Notes: generated by a model from the sequence alone, not told the origin. DNA of 64,000 nt from Thermoanaerobacterium xylanolyticum LX-11 (GCF_000189775.2 NC_015555.1:693001-757000), one strand, 5' to 3'; shown: positions 41,816-52,199, counted from the stretch's first letter. Numbers and translations: made by a program.

Positions 41816-42997
41816 TTATTCAGCACTTACTTTTTTCTTAAGTGTCTGCTTACCGTCCTTCAATTCGATAATGACTGTCTGTTTTATAGGATTGTGTTGT
41901 GCATCTATCGAAATATTGCCTGTAACACCTTTGAAGTTTTTCAGATTTGCCAAAGCTTCTGTTATTTTTGCCGGGTCAGTTGAGTTTGCATCTTTTATCG
42001 CTTGTACCAACATACCTGCTGAGTCGTATGCCAAAGCGGCAAAAGCATCTGGTTCTGTACCGTAAGCGTCTTTGTACTTCTTTATGAAGTCTTGAACAGT
42101 CGGATCTGGATCTGTTGATATAAAGTGGTTGCTGTAATAGACGTTGTTTAATGCAGATGCACCTGCTATCTTTAATAGATCAGGTGAGTCCCAACCGTCC
42201 CCACCAAGTAGAGGTGTATCTATGCCCATTTCTCTTGCTTGTTTTGTTATCTTTGCTGTATCTTGATAATATCCGGGTATGAATATGACGTCAGCATTTA
42301 ATCCTTTTATCTTAGTAAGTGTCGACTTAAAATCTTGATCACCTGCCACATAAGCTTCCTGATCTATTACCTTGCCGCCAAGTTTTTCAAACTGTTCTTT
42401 GAAGCTTTGGGCAAGGCCTTTGCTGTAGTCGCTTTTGTCGTCAATGTATATGACAGCAGTTTTTGCATTTAGATCTTTTGCGGCAAATTCGCCCATTACT
42501 TTGCCTTGATATGGGTCTGTGTAACATGCCCTGAATATTTCGCTTTTTACTTTGTTCGTGTTTGGATCAACAGTTACATCAAAAGATGTACCAGATGGAG
42601 TTATAAGAGGTATGTTTTTGCTTAATGCAATTGAAGAAGCTGCTTTTGTGTTGCCTGTTGTGGCAGGTCCTAATATTGCCACTACATTGTCTTCAACGAT
42701 AAGCTTTGTTGCCTGATTTATTGATTCATCTGTCGCAGATTTGTTGTCGGCTTTAATAAGATTAATCTGCTTGCCAAGAACACCGCCGTTCTTGTTGACA
42801 TCATCTATATACAGTTTTACTGCATTATACTCAGAAGTTCCGTATGACGCTACTTGTCCTGTCAATTCAAAAAGGGCTCCCACGTTTATTTTGTTGCTGC
42901 TTGTAGCGCTGGTATTTTTGCTGCAGCCAGAAAACAGAAGTGAAGCTGTCATTATGCCTACTAAAAGCATTGAAGCTTTTTTTAACGAATTTCTCAT
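41816..42997 (-). CDS. livK: Branched-chain amino acid ABC transporter binding lipoprotein LivK
   Basis: Extracytoplasmic receptor of the importer. The 393-residue product begins with a lipoprotein signal ending in FSGC, Cys25 being the lipidated residue, then a Ser/Thr-rich linker. The type 1 periplasmic-binding fold (Peripla_BP_6) follows: 'INVGALFELTGQVASYGTSE', 'VVAILGPATTGNTKAASSIA', NIPLITPSGTS and 'AFAALAYDSAGMLVQAIKDA'. First gene of the operon. Confidence 0.95.
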   Translation of the reverse strand: MRNSLKKASMLLVGIMTASLLFSGCSKNTSATSSNKINVGALFELTGQVASYGTSEYNAVKLYIDDVNKNGGVLGKQINLIKADNKSATDESINQATKLIVEDNVVAILGPATTGNTKAASSIALSKNIPLITPSGTSFDVTVDPNTNKVKSEIFRACYTDPYQGKVMGEFAAKDLNAKTAVIYIDDKSDYSKGLAQSFKEQFEKLGGKVIDQEAYVAGDQDFKSTLTKIKGLNADVIFIPGYYQDTAKITKQAREMGIDTPLLGGDGWDSPDLLKIAGASALNNVYYSNHFISTDPDPTVQDFIKKYKDAYGTEPDAFAALAYDSAGMLVQAIKDANSTDPAKITEALANLKNFKGVTGNISIDAQHNPIKQTVIIELKDGKQTLKKKVSAE

Positions 42998-43305
42998 AGA
43001 TATGTCCTCCCATTTTTTAAAATTTAATAAAATTAAAATTTTTCTCTACCGGTAGAAAAATTAAAGAAAACAGACGATAAATTTACTATAATTATACTTT
43101 ATTGATGATATTTACATCAAGATTAATTATTTTAAGGCATATTCAAATTTTCTAATAAATATTACAAAAAACTTTTATTGACTAATAAATGTTTTTATCT
43201 TACTATTTTATTAATTAATGAAAATTTTATCAAAAGTGTCATTTGAAATTTAGCATGGTAGCACGGTAGGATTTTTGTTGTTGCCATGCAAGGGGAGGAG
43301 TTTTT
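42998..43305. promoter_or_regulatory. Divergent control region between livK and the TrpX-type operon
   Basis: No gene is seen here. Minus-strand promoter for livK: -35 TTGATG (complement at 43115-43120), 18-bp spacer, -10 TATAAT (complement at 43091-43096). Downstream of it is a perfect palindrome TCTACCGGTAGA (43045-43056), a candidate operator. Plus-strand promoter: TTGACT (43178-43183), 17-bp spacer, TACTAT (43201-43206). I looked for a T-box and found none. Confidence 0.65.
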
Positions 43306-44295
43306 ATGAAAAGGTCTATCTTTGTTTTGGCAGCTTTTTTTATAATATCTTTTGCTATATCTGGATGCCAAAGCAAGACAACATCCACTGGTAGCACGGG
43401 AAAAATGATAACAATCGGTATCACACAGATAGTTGAACATCCAGCGCTTGATAGCGCAAGAGAAGGGTTTATAAAAGCTTTGAAAGACAATGGCTATGAA
43501 GAAGGGAAGAATGTCACCTATATCAAGGAAAACGCTCAAGGTGATATGTCGACGGCTGAAACAATAGCCAAAAAGTTCGTTGATAAAAATGTCGATTTAA
43601 TTTTTTCCATAGCAACGCCTACTACACAGGCAGTTAAAAAAGCCACTTCTACTATTCCAATCGTGTTTACTGCTGTTACAGATCCTGTCGCTGCTGGGCT
43701 TGTAAAATCGTTGGATAATCCTGGCGGAAATGTGACAGGTACTTCCGATATGGAGCCTATAAATGATCAGTTAAAGTTGATAAAGGACTTGGTTCCAAAT
43801 GCTAAAAGAATAGGGATAATATACAATGCAGGTGAAGTCAATTCTACAGTTCAGGTGAAGATTGCGAAAGACGATGCAGCAAAATTAGGCTTTAGCGTAA
43901 AAGAAGCTACTGTATCAAATAGCAGCGAAGTCAGCCAAGCGGCACAATCTTTAGTAGGGAAAGTTGATGCCATATGGCTTCCGACAGACAATACTGTTGC
44001 TTCTTCTGTTGCGGCTATAATAAAGGTCACCAATTCAGCGAAGATACCTGTAATAGCTGCAGAGAAAGGAATGGTTGAAGGCGGTTCATTGGCTACACTT
44101 GGCATAAGCTACAGCGATTTAGGCTATCAGGCAGGTTTGATGGCTATTAAGATTTTAAAAGGTGAAAAGCCTGCCAATATAAAAGTGGAAACTGCTAAGA
44201 ATCTGCAGCTTATACTAAACCAAAAAGAAGCAGATGCAATTGGTTTTAAAATACCAGATTCTATCATGAAGAAAGCACAAGAGGTCATCAAATAA
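43306..44295 (+). CDS. TrpX-type ABC transporter substrate-binding lipoprotein
   Basis: Receptor of a three-gene importer. The 329-residue product has a lipoprotein signal ending ISGC (Cys21) and the ABC_sub_bind (DUF534) fold: 'ITIGITQIVEHPALDSAREG', 'LIFSIATPTTQAVKKATSTI', 'PIVFTAVTDPVAAGLVKSLD' and PGGNVTGTSD. In Firmicutes this family includes TrpX, part of a presumed tryptophan (or other aromatic/purine-like) transporter. No T-box is seen upstream, so tryptophan specificity is unsupported here. GGGGAGGAG precedes ATG 43306. Confidence 0.87.
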   Translation: MKRSIFVLAAFFIISFAISGCQSKTTSTGSTGKMITIGITQIVEHPALDSAREGFIKALKDNGYEEGKNVTYIKENAQGDMSTAETIAKKFVDKNVDLIFSIATPTTQAVKKATSTIPIVFTAVTDPVAAGLVKSLDNPGGNVTGTSDMEPINDQLKLIKDLVPNAKRIGIIYNAGEVNSTVQVKIAKDDAAKLGFSVKEATVSNSSEVSQAAQSLVGKVDAIWLPTDNTVASSVAAIIKVTNSAKIPVIAAEKGMVEGGSLATLGISYSDLGYQAGLMAIKILKGEKPANIKVETAKNLQLILNQKEADAIGFKIPDSIMKKAQEVIK

Positions 44296-44320
44296 ATAGA
44301 TATAATTGGGGGTCTATACA

Positions 44321-45181
44321 ATGTCTTTTGCCATTTCTACATTAGAGCAGGGGCTTGTCTACGGCATAATGGCACTTGGTGTCTATATATCTTTTAAGAT
44401 AATAAATTTTGCTGATTTGACTGTAGAGGGCAGCTTCACTTTAGGGGCTGCCGTCACAGCAAAACTCATAACAAGTGGTGCAAACCCTGTTTTTTCTATT
44501 TTTATTTCCATCATTGCTGGGGGATTAGCCGGCTTAATCACTGGATTTTTGAATACGAAGCTAAAAATCACGGAGTTATTAGCAGGTATACTTACGATGA
44601 CTGCTCTTTACTCTATAAACTTGCGCATAATGGGAAAGTCAAACATACCTATGCTTAGCAATAGATCTATATTTGACTACTTTGATTTTGCAGGAAGCTA
44701 TAAAAACATACTATTTTTTGGACTTATTGTCGTTTTTATGTTGCTTTTGACAAATTATTTTTTGCAGACGCGGACGGGATTTGCGCTGAGAGCCACAGGA
44801 AACAACCAGCAAATGGTTCGCAGCATGGGAATAAACACAAATGCTACGATTACGTTGGGACTTGTAATATCAAATGCTTATATTGCTTTGGCAGGATCGT
44901 TAGTGTCGCAGTATCAAGGCTTTGCCGATGCTGGCATGGGCATTGGAACACTTGTTGCAGGACTTGCTTCTGTCATTATCGGTGAAGTGTTGATAAGAGA
45001 GAGAAATATATTGTGGGCAGTGATTTCTGCCGTCGTAGGATCGATAGTCTACAGAAGTGCAATAGCAATAGCTCTTACAATAGGATTTAATCCGACGGAT
45101 CTAAAACTTTTGACTGCTATCTTAGTAGTTGTGGCATTGTCGTTGCCTGGATTAAAGAAAATTGTTTTAAGCTCTAACTGA
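44321..45181 (+). CDS. ABC transporter permease (TrpY type, BPD_transp_2)
   Basis: Membrane subunit of the TrpX-type importer. The 286-residue product has about 8 helices of the branched-chain-permease-like fold: 'GLVYGIMALGVYISFKIINF' then ADLTVEGSFTLGAAV, 'FALRATGNNQQMVRSMGINT' (coupling segment) and 'GTLVAGLASVIIGEVLIRER'. ATG 44321 lies 7 bases after GGGGGT; a longer open frame from 44306 lacks a ribosome binding site. It is 25 bases after the binding-protein gene. Confidence 0.88.
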   Translation: MSFAISTLEQGLVYGIMALGVYISFKIINFADLTVEGSFTLGAAVTAKLITSGANPVFSIFISIIAGGLAGLITGFLNTKLKITELLAGILTMTALYSINLRIMGKSNIPMLSNRSIFDYFDFAGSYKNILFFGLIVVFMLLLTNYFLQTRTGFALRATGNNQQMVRSMGINTNATITLGLVISNAYIALAGSLVSQYQGFADAGMGIGTLVAGLASVIIGEVLIRERNILWAVISAVVGSIVYRSAIAIALTIGFNPTDLKLLTAILVVVALSLPGLKKIVLSSN

Positions 45182-45196
45182 AAAGGGGGATTTACT

Positions 45197-45988
45197 ATGT
45201 TAAAGCTTATAGATGTGGATAAATATTTCTATAAAAATACCCCTAATGAGATTCAGGTATTCAATAAATTGAATCTCGAAGTAGATGACGGTGATTTTAT
45301 AACGATTGTGGGCAGCAATGGCGCAGGCAAATCTACGCTTCTCAATCTGATAGCTGGAGCGTATCCTGTTGACAGTGGTTCTGTCGTCATCGATGATTTG
45401 GATGTGACATCGTATCCTGAATATAAAAGGTCCAGATATATAGGCAGGGTATTTCAAAACCCTCTTTTAGGAACAGCTCCATCTATGACGATTGATGAAA
45501 ATTTATCAATTGCTTATTCAAAAGGTACTGGACTAAACCTTAAAAAGGGTCTTAACAAGAAAAATAGAGAATTTTTTAAGGAAAAGCTGGCGGAATTAGG
45601 ATTAGGACTTGAAAACAGATTGAAGACAAAAGTTGGGCTTTTATCTGGAGGACAGAGGCAAGCATTGACGCTTCTTATGGCTACATTTGCAAAGCCTAAA
45701 CTGCTTTTGTTGGATGAGCATACTGCTGCGTTAGATCCAAGGACTGCCAATATAATAAATGAAATTACAAATAAGATCATTTACGAGAACAGGTTGACTA
45801 CGCTTATGGTCACTCACAATCTGGAGCATGCTTTAGAATTTGGAAATAGGATAATAATGATGCATCAAGGACGTATCGTGCTTGATTTGAAGGAAGAAAA
45901 GAAAAATCTTACTGTAGATAAGCTTTTAAAGATGTTTAATGAGGTCAATGGTGCAGAATTTGTGGACGATAGGGTGATGTTGGCATAG
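45197..45988 (+). CDS. ABC transporter ATP-binding protein (TrpZ type)
   Basis: ATPase of the same importer, 263 residues. Walker A GSNGAGKST, Q-loop VFQNPLLGTAPSMTIDEN (a mark of this subfamily), signature LSGGQRQALTLLMA, Walker B LLLLDEHTAALDP and switch THNLEHA. The Walker B reads DEHTAALD rather than DEPTSALD, which is the rule in this subfamily. AGGGGGA precedes ATG 45197, 15 bases after the permease. I see no terminator after it. Confidence 0.92.
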   Translation: MLKLIDVDKYFYKNTPNEIQVFNKLNLEVDDGDFITIVGSNGAGKSTLLNLIAGAYPVDSGSVVIDDLDVTSYPEYKRSRYIGRVFQNPLLGTAPSMTIDENLSIAYSKGTGLNLKKGLNKKNREFFKEKLAELGLGLENRLKTKVGLLSGGQRQALTLLMATFAKPKLLLLDEHTAALDPRTANIINEITNKIIYENRLTTLMVTHNLEHALEFGNRIIMMHQGRIVLDLKEEKKNLTVDKLLKMFNEVNGAEFVDDRVMLA

Positions 45989-46061
45989 GATTTACTCACA
46001 CCCGTTTCTTGTTTTGAATATAATGAGATTAAAAGGATTCAACGAGAAATGAGGTGTTTTA

Positions 46062-46580
46062 ATGCAAAATGAAGATATTAAAAGTTTTAATGCGATGGAT
46101 GAAGAAAAATTGGAAAAATTGATGGATGCGATATCGCCGATTTTAGAGGAGATGGAGACAGATACACAGCCTATTTATATAGCAAAGTTCATACTTTTTG
46201 TTTTTTTACTTATCTTGATTAACGATACAAAATTTTCTGCCATTGCACTGAATGCACTTTTGGCTGCTTCGGATATTATTTCATTTTTCCCAGCCATATA
46301 CAATATCTATGCTGCCGAACCAATTTCACTCGAAGCACCAAATGAAAACAGCAAACTGCCTAAGCTTGTATTTCCTCCACCAACAGGCATAACTAAAGAT
46401 ACATTTTTTGGCTTTACACTGCTTTCTATTTTTACGCTATTAGGTTTTTCCAATCTTCAGTATCTGTATGCGATTTATGCGGCACTGACGTATACATTCA
46501 TACCGGGTGCTACGGCTAACCTGATAATAGGCTTGCCGACGCCGATTCCAGCTAATGAAAATGACGTAAAAAAAGATTAA
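46062..46580 (+). CDS. Unknown membrane protein
   Basis: I do not recognise this 172-residue product. It has an acidic N-terminus (about 1-38, rich in Glu/Asp), a hydrophobic segment 'YIAKFILFVFLLILINDTKF', a second stretch 'AIALNALLAASDIISFFPAI', a Pro-rich loop with VFPPPTGIT, and a third pair around 'FFGFTLLSIFTLLGFSNLQY' and 'YAALTYTFIPGATANLIIGL'. GAGGTG precedes ATG 46062. It stands alone, converging on the subtilisin gene. Confidence 0.7.
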   Translation: MQNEDIKSFNAMDEEKLEKLMDAISPILEEMETDTQPIYIAKFILFVFLLILINDTKFSAIALNALLAASDIISFFPAIYNIYAAEPISLEAPNENSKLPKLVFPPPTGITKDTFFGFTLLSIFTLLGFSNLQYLYAIYAALTYTFIPGATANLIIGLPTPIPANENDVKKD

Positions 46581-46610
46581 AGTATGAGGCAATACCTCAT
46601 ACTTTTTTTA
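46581..46610. terminator. Bidirectional terminator between the unknown membrane gene and the subtilisin gene
   Basis: AGTATGAGG / CCTCATACT perfect stem, CAATA loop, followed by TTTTTTTA on the + strand and TTTAATCTTTTTTT on the - strand. The subtilisin stop codon is in the stem. Confidence 0.92.
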
Positions 46611-47838
46611 ATGCCATTTCTATATTTATCATTCCATATCCTTGTGAATAATACCTGTAGTGGTCAACATTTGTTGTAGTCGACTTTAAAATATTTTTTA
46701 CTTGGTAATTTGTCAATGATGGGTTTTTCTCCAAAAGAAGTGCGGCAGCACCTGCTACAATTGGTGTTGCCATTGATGTGCCAGACGCTGTTCTGTACGA
46801 TTTGTTGAGAAGGATGTTGTCGTCAGTCCCTAAAGGCACATTCCCTGATGCAGTTGATACGATCTTTACACCGGGTGCTACTACGTCAGGTTTCGGCAAG
46901 AATGCAGATCCTCTTCCTGAAAAATTAGCAATTTCATCGTCTGAAGTGTCAACGGTTCTTTTGTCATCAACTGCACCAACTGTTATAACATTCATGCTGT
47001 TTCCTGGCGATGTGACGGAATTTATAGATGGTCCTGAATTACCGGCTGCTACTACAACAACTAAGCCACTTCTCCAGAGTTTATCCACTCCTTTGACAAG
47101 TGGGTCTAAAAAAGGCGGCAATGATGGCGTTTCACCGATGGAAAGCGATACGATTCTTATATTGTATTTATCTCTGTTGTCAAGTATCCACTGCATACCT
47201 GTCAATATATCTGATGTTGAGCCGCTGCCTCTGGAATCCAAAACTTTTATTGATACTATATTTGCTTCAGGCGCTACACCTTTGTACTTTCCATCTGATA
47301 AATAACCACTGGATGCGGCATCACCTGCTACATGTGTGCCATGGCCGTTGTCATCGTATGGACTTTTTTTCCCGTTTACAATGTCGTGGAATGCAATTAT
47401 CCTGTTTTTTGGCTTGGTAAAGTCTGGGTGAGGGTAAATTCCCGTGTCTAAAAAAGCGATTGTGACGCCTTTACCAGTGTATCCATGATCATTTGCCTCT
47501 CTTGATTTGATTTCTTGTGTGGCAATGTTAAGCTGTGTTTTTACAGTTGAATCTTCGGCTATAAATTTGATACCTTTATTTTTTGCGATACTGTTTAGCT
47601 TGTTGCAAGGTATGTTTACAGCCCAACCGTTAATAATAGGCAGTTCGTACTTTATCGTTCCTCCAATTGATTCTATCTTCTTTTTAAGCGCATCGTACGG
47701 CAAGTTGGAATACACAATAGCGCTAACACACTCACTTCTATATGTGGAAGCTTTTCGTAGTAGCCTTGAGTCTATTTTGCTTTTGGGATAAAGGCTTTGA
47801 ATAACACTTGACAAAATTAGAGCAGAAATTATATCCAT
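46597..47838 (-). CDS. S8 family subtilisin-like serine protease (AprX-like)
   Basis: Serine protease, 413 residues, apparently without a cleavable signal peptide, so probably intracellular like AprX/IspA. The first ~100 residues resemble an inhibitor-type propeptide (RSECVSAIVYSNLPYDALKKK). The catalytic triad is intact: Asp131 in FLDTGIYPHPDF, His166 in NGHGTHVAG, Ser355 in SGTSMATP, with the oxyanion Asn in VVVAAGNSGP. GGGGG precedes the ATG. It shares a 149-bp intergenic region with the small hydrophobic protein genes, which may hint at a sporulation role. Confidence 0.92.
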   Translation of the reverse strand: MDIISALILSSVIQSLYPKSKIDSRLLRKASTYRSECVSAIVYSNLPYDALKKKIESIGGTIKYELPIINGWAVNIPCNKLNSIAKNKGIKFIAEDSTVKTQLNIATQEIKSREANDHGYTGKGVTIAFLDTGIYPHPDFTKPKNRIIAFHDIVNGKKSPYDDNGHGTHVAGDAASSGYLSDGKYKGVAPEANIVSIKVLDSRGSGSTSDILTGMQWILDNRDKYNIRIVSLSIGETPSLPPFLDPLVKGVDKLWRSGLVVVVAAGNSGPSINSVTSPGNSMNVITVGAVDDKRTVDTSDDEIANFSGRGSAFLPKPDVVAPGVKIVSTASGNVPLGTDDNILLNKSYRTASGTSMATPIVAGAAALLLEKNPSLTNYQVKNILKSTTTNVDHYRYYSQGYGMINIEMALKKV

Positions 47839-47941
47839 AAATTGAATCCCCCTTTCTTATATCAGAATATGTTTAAGGCAAATTTTTGTTAGTTTTAAAA
47901 ATAGAAGTGTCACAAATATTGGCGATGTCATATTATGTATT

Positions 47942-47956
47942 AGGTCAAAAAGACCT
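47942..47956 (+). repeat. Short hairpin in a promoter-like motif shared by two small genes
   Basis: AGGTC-AAAAA-GACCT. It is preceded by TATTATGTATT; the same ATGTATTAGGTC block appears at 48643-48654 before the fourth small gene (there as TATAATGTATTAGGTCC). The shared block suggests common control. Confidence 0.45.
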
Positions 47957-47987
47957 GACATAAATCTTGCGAAAGGGGGATATTTAT

Positions 47988-48104
47988 ATGCCCACAGAGA
48001 AAGGTGCATCATGGATAGGCGGTGGATGGTTCTGGATTATAATTATAATACTTCTTATCTTCTTGTTTGTACCCGGCTTCATAGTTGAAGAGCCTAAAGC
48101 TTGA
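47988..48104 (+). CDS. Small hydrophobic protein, 38 residues
   Basis: Starts ATG 47988 after AAAGGGGGA. The product begins MPTEKGASWIGGGWFWIIII and continues as a single hydrophobic helix to FLFVPGFIVEEPKA. It is a clear paralogue of the genes at 48688 and 48814, sharing EGKGA/EKGA, the W-GGGW-W block, the Ile-rich helix and F-FVPG. I do not recognise a named family; the shape resembles YjcZ-type small sporulation proteins. Confidence 0.75.
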   Translation: MPTEKGASWIGGGWFWIIIIILLIFLFVPGFIVEEPKA

Positions 48105-48136
48105 TTAAATTTTAAATTTTTAAAAGGAGGATTATT

Positions 48137-48322
48137 ATGGCAGGAACAAGTTCAGTATTTGGCGAAAGCAATTTGCTGTTCTTCTTCTTAATTCTCGTTG
48201 TCCTTATGGGCGGCGGATGGTTTGGCGGAGCATGGTCAATGGAAACATTGCTGTTCTTCTTCGTACTATTAGTCATAATCATGGACGGTGGAATGGGATT
48301 ATTCTTGAATCAAGTCAAATAA
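48137..48322 (+). CDS. Small hydrophobic protein with duplicated LLFFF helix, 61 residues
   Basis: AAAGGAGG precedes ATG 48137. The product has two near-repeats: NLLFFFLILVVLMGGGWFGG and TLLFFFVLLVIIMDGGMGLF. This internal duplication suggests a two-helix membrane protein. Such LLFFF small proteins are common in clostridial genomes near sporulation genes, but I know no function. It is followed by a terminator. Confidence 0.75.
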   Translation: MAGTSSVFGESNLLFFFLILVVLMGGGWFGGAWSMETLLFFFVLLVIIMDGGMGLFLNQVK

Positions 48323-48326
48323 AGTA

Positions 48327-48360
48327 AATGGTCCTATCTTGCGGTAGGACCATTTGTTTT
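48327..48360 (+). terminator. Rho-independent terminator in the small-protein cluster
   Basis: AATGGTCCTA / TAGGACCATT stem with a 7-base loop, then TGTTTTA. Confidence 0.8.
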
Positions 48361-48438
48361 ACATAAAAGACGAAATCAATATCAATAATTAAAAATAAGA
48401 ATATAATGAATTAAAGTAAATTAAATGGAGCTGATCTT

Positions 48439-48630
48439 ATGAATATATCTGGAAATACGCTTCTATTCTTTTTTGTCATATTGACTGTTGTAATGGATGT
48501 AAAGTTTGAATTCGAAGATTTGCTGTTTTTCTTTCTTCTGTTAGTTGTCTTGCAGCAAGACAAACCGCGGAAAAAGGCAAGGCGCTTTTTGTGGTCATTG
48601 GCCACCATGAATTTCAGTAACAATATTTAA
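48439..48630 (+). CDS. Small hydrophobic protein with duplicated LLFFF helix, 63 residues
   Basis: GGAGC precedes ATG 48439. The product has NTLLFFFVILTVVMDVKF and then EDLLFFFLLLVVLQQ followed by a basic tail, DKPRKKARRFLWSLATMNFS. It is a paralogue of the 61-residue protein upstream but with a charged C-terminus in place of the Gly-rich end. Function unknown. Confidence 0.7.
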   Translation: MNISGNTLLFFFVILTVVMDVKFEFEDLLFFFLLLVVLQQDKPRKKARRFLWSLATMNFSNNI

Positions 48631-48687
48631 CACATCACGTATAATGTATTAGGTCCTTGAGGCCAAAAAATAAAGGAGGTTTTTAGT

Positions 48688-48795
48688 ATGCCTGAAGGAA
48701 AAGGAGCAGCATGGGGCGGCGGATGGATCTGGATCATAATCATAATACTAATAATTTTCCTCTTTGTACCTGGAATATTTGTGGTCGATAAATAA
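48688..48795 (+). CDS. Small hydrophobic protein, 35 residues
   Basis: AAAGGAGG lies 9 bases before ATG 48688. The product begins MPEGKGAAWGGGWIWIIIII and ends IFLFVPGIFVVDK. It is nearly identical to the next gene, which begins 18 bases after it, and similar to the gene at 47988. A single Ile-rich helix with aromatic Trp residues at the N-terminal face. Confidence 0.75.
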   Translation: MPEGKGAAWGGGWIWIIIIILIIFLFVPGIFVVDK

Positions 48796-48813
48796 TGTAA
48801 AGGGGGTTTTCAT

Positions 48814-48924
48814 ATGCCTGAAGGAAAAGGAGCAGCATGGGACGGTGGATGGATTTGGATCATAATAGTGATTCTTATAATCTTCTTGTTTGTCCCAGGT
48901 ATTTTTGTGGTGGATAAGAAATAA
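48814..48924 (+). CDS. Small hydrophobic protein, 36 residues
   Basis: AAAGGGGG precedes ATG 48814. The product begins MPEGKGAAWDGGWIWIIIVI and ends IFLFVPGIFVVDKK; it differs from its neighbour at three positions (G to D, I to V, an added K). DNA similarity is high at the start of the two genes and lower within the helix, so the duplication is not very recent. A hairpin GGGCAGGT / ACCTGCCC (48932-48955) follows, without a clear T run. Confidence 0.75.
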   Translation: MPEGKGAAWDGGWIWIIIVILIIFLFVPGIFVVDKK

Positions 48925-49002
48925 AAGCATGGGGCAGGTGATAATAAACCTGCCCTATACATATATTATTTAAGAAGTATTTATGGAAATGGGGGATTTG
49001 CC

Positions 49003-50007
49003 GTGGATAAAGAAAAATTACTAAAGGTATTGATAATTGAACTTTTTATAATATTTTTTATAAGGTTTCAAATTTTTGATGGCTTAAGCATTGAAGGAGA
49101 AAGGCAGCTTTTAAAGAAAAAAGAAGGCGAGGAAATTGTGGAGCATGATAAAGATGATAAAACAGAAAGTAAAAAGAACGACGAGAAGAAAAGCGATTTG
49201 GATATATTTGAGATAATAGAGAAAAGCAAAAACTTTATGGGGAGCGTAAAACCGTATCTACACAGGAAAGAACAGTACTACATAGATATATTCACAAAAA
49301 TTGCCGAGATACTTGAATGCCACAAACAGTTGATGGAATTTAATCAAGAAGCTGAAATGCAAGAAGATGACTTTGATCAGATTGGGATGTTAAAAGCGGT
49401 AAAACCGTACATGAAAGAAGATAAGCAGATGATCATAGACAAATTTATAAAGCTTCATGAAGGGATACAAAACCTAAACGAAAAAATGAAAAAATACGAA
49501 GTGGAAGGAGATAAAAATAACATCATAGATAAAATTCTGGATATTTTTGAAGCGATAAAACCTGTTATTCCAGATGATAAAAAGGATATGGCAGAAAAAA
49601 TCATAAAAAACATAAAGCTTGTAGAAGCTTTGAACAATGCTGAAAGCATTATGAATTCAAAAAATAGTGAATCAAGGCACGAGAAGGTAGAAGAAAGCGA
49701 TAGAAGCGATGTGAAGAATAATTTGTTTGACAGATCTGAAGAAAATAAAAAGACAGAAGAAGTTAAAGATGCAGAAGACGCTGTAAATGATGAAATGGTG
49801 GAAGGTGTAAAAAGCAATGATGTGGAAAGGGAAATAAAGAAGGACGATGTACCGAAAAATCTTGGACTTACAGATCAGCAGTCGGAAGTGGTAAACGGTC
49901 TTAAATCAATGCTTACGAAAGAACAGCAGCAGTTTATGTACAACATGATAAATTATTTAAAACAACAAAGTTCAAATGGCAATGTAAATAATGTTGCAGG
50001 TGACTAA
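49003..50007 (+). CDS. Charged repeat protein with N-terminal membrane anchor
   Basis: I do not recognise this 334-residue product. Residues 1-25 are hydrophobic (LLKVLIIELFIIFFIRFQIF) and could anchor it. The rest is rich in Lys, Glu and Asp. Three related units stand out: SVKPYLHRKEQYYIDIFTKI, AVKPYMKEDKQMIIDKFIKL and AIKPVIPDDKKDMAEKIIKN, each followed by a helix. A long acidic/basic linker (about 225-285) precedes a C-terminal segment 'LTDQQSEVVNGLKSMLTKEQ' ending in Asn-rich text. GTG 49003 follows GGGGGAT. Position after the small hydrophobic genes suggests a spore or envelope role; that is inference. Confidence 0.65.
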   Translation: MDKEKLLKVLIIELFIIFFIRFQIFDGLSIEGERQLLKKKEGEEIVEHDKDDKTESKKNDEKKSDLDIFEIIEKSKNFMGSVKPYLHRKEQYYIDIFTKIAEILECHKQLMEFNQEAEMQEDDFDQIGMLKAVKPYMKEDKQMIIDKFIKLHEGIQNLNEKMKKYEVEGDKNNIIDKILDIFEAIKPVIPDDKKDMAEKIIKNIKLVEALNNAESIMNSKNSESRHEKVEESDRSDVKNNLFDRSEENKKTEEVKDAEDAVNDEMVEGVKSNDVEREIKKDDVPKNLGLTDQQSEVVNGLKSMLTKEQQQFMYNMINYLKQQSSNGNVNNVAGD

Positions 50008-50158
50008 AGCCTGCATTTTTTTGCGTAAATTTAATATTAATCGTATAATTAGAAGATAAATGGGAAAAATCTATAATAATCGTCTAAAACGGCAAAAATT
50101 AGAGAAATTTGGAGTTTGCCATGAACTTGTAATTAAACTAATATAAAAAGTGTGATGA

Positions 50159-50185
50159 TTAGCACTCGCCATGAATGAGTGCTAA
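50159..50185 (+). promoter_or_regulatory. CIRCE operator of groESL
   Basis: TTAGCACTC-N9-GAGTGCTAA, an exact CIRCE inverted repeat, 21 bases before the groES start. It is the binding site of the heat-shock repressor HrcA. Confidence 0.97.
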
Positions 50186-50206
50186 CAAAATTCGAGGAGG
50201 GATATT

Positions 50207-52130
<1,924 letters not shown>

Positions 52131-52134
52131 GAAA

Positions 52135-52164
52135 AATAACCGGGGATGCCCGGTTATTTTTTTT
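52135..52164 (+). terminator. Rho-independent terminator of groESL
   Basis: AATAACCGGG / CCCGGTTATT stem, GATG loop, followed by a run of T. Confidence 0.95.
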
Positions 52165-52170
52165 GTACTG

Positions 52171-52199
52171 TTGACATGGACATCTAAATTTGTTATATT
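52171..52199 (+). promoter_or_regulatory. Promoter of guaB
   Basis: TTGACA (52171-52176), 17-bp spacer, TATATT (52194-52199), just upstream of a purine riboswitch. Confidence 0.85.

Noticed and set aside
43121-43305. T-box leader upstream of the TrpX-type transporter
   Set aside because: No T-box sequence, specifier loop or terminator/antiterminator pair is present. An imperfect repeat GCATGG...CCATGC (43253-43290) is too weak to name.
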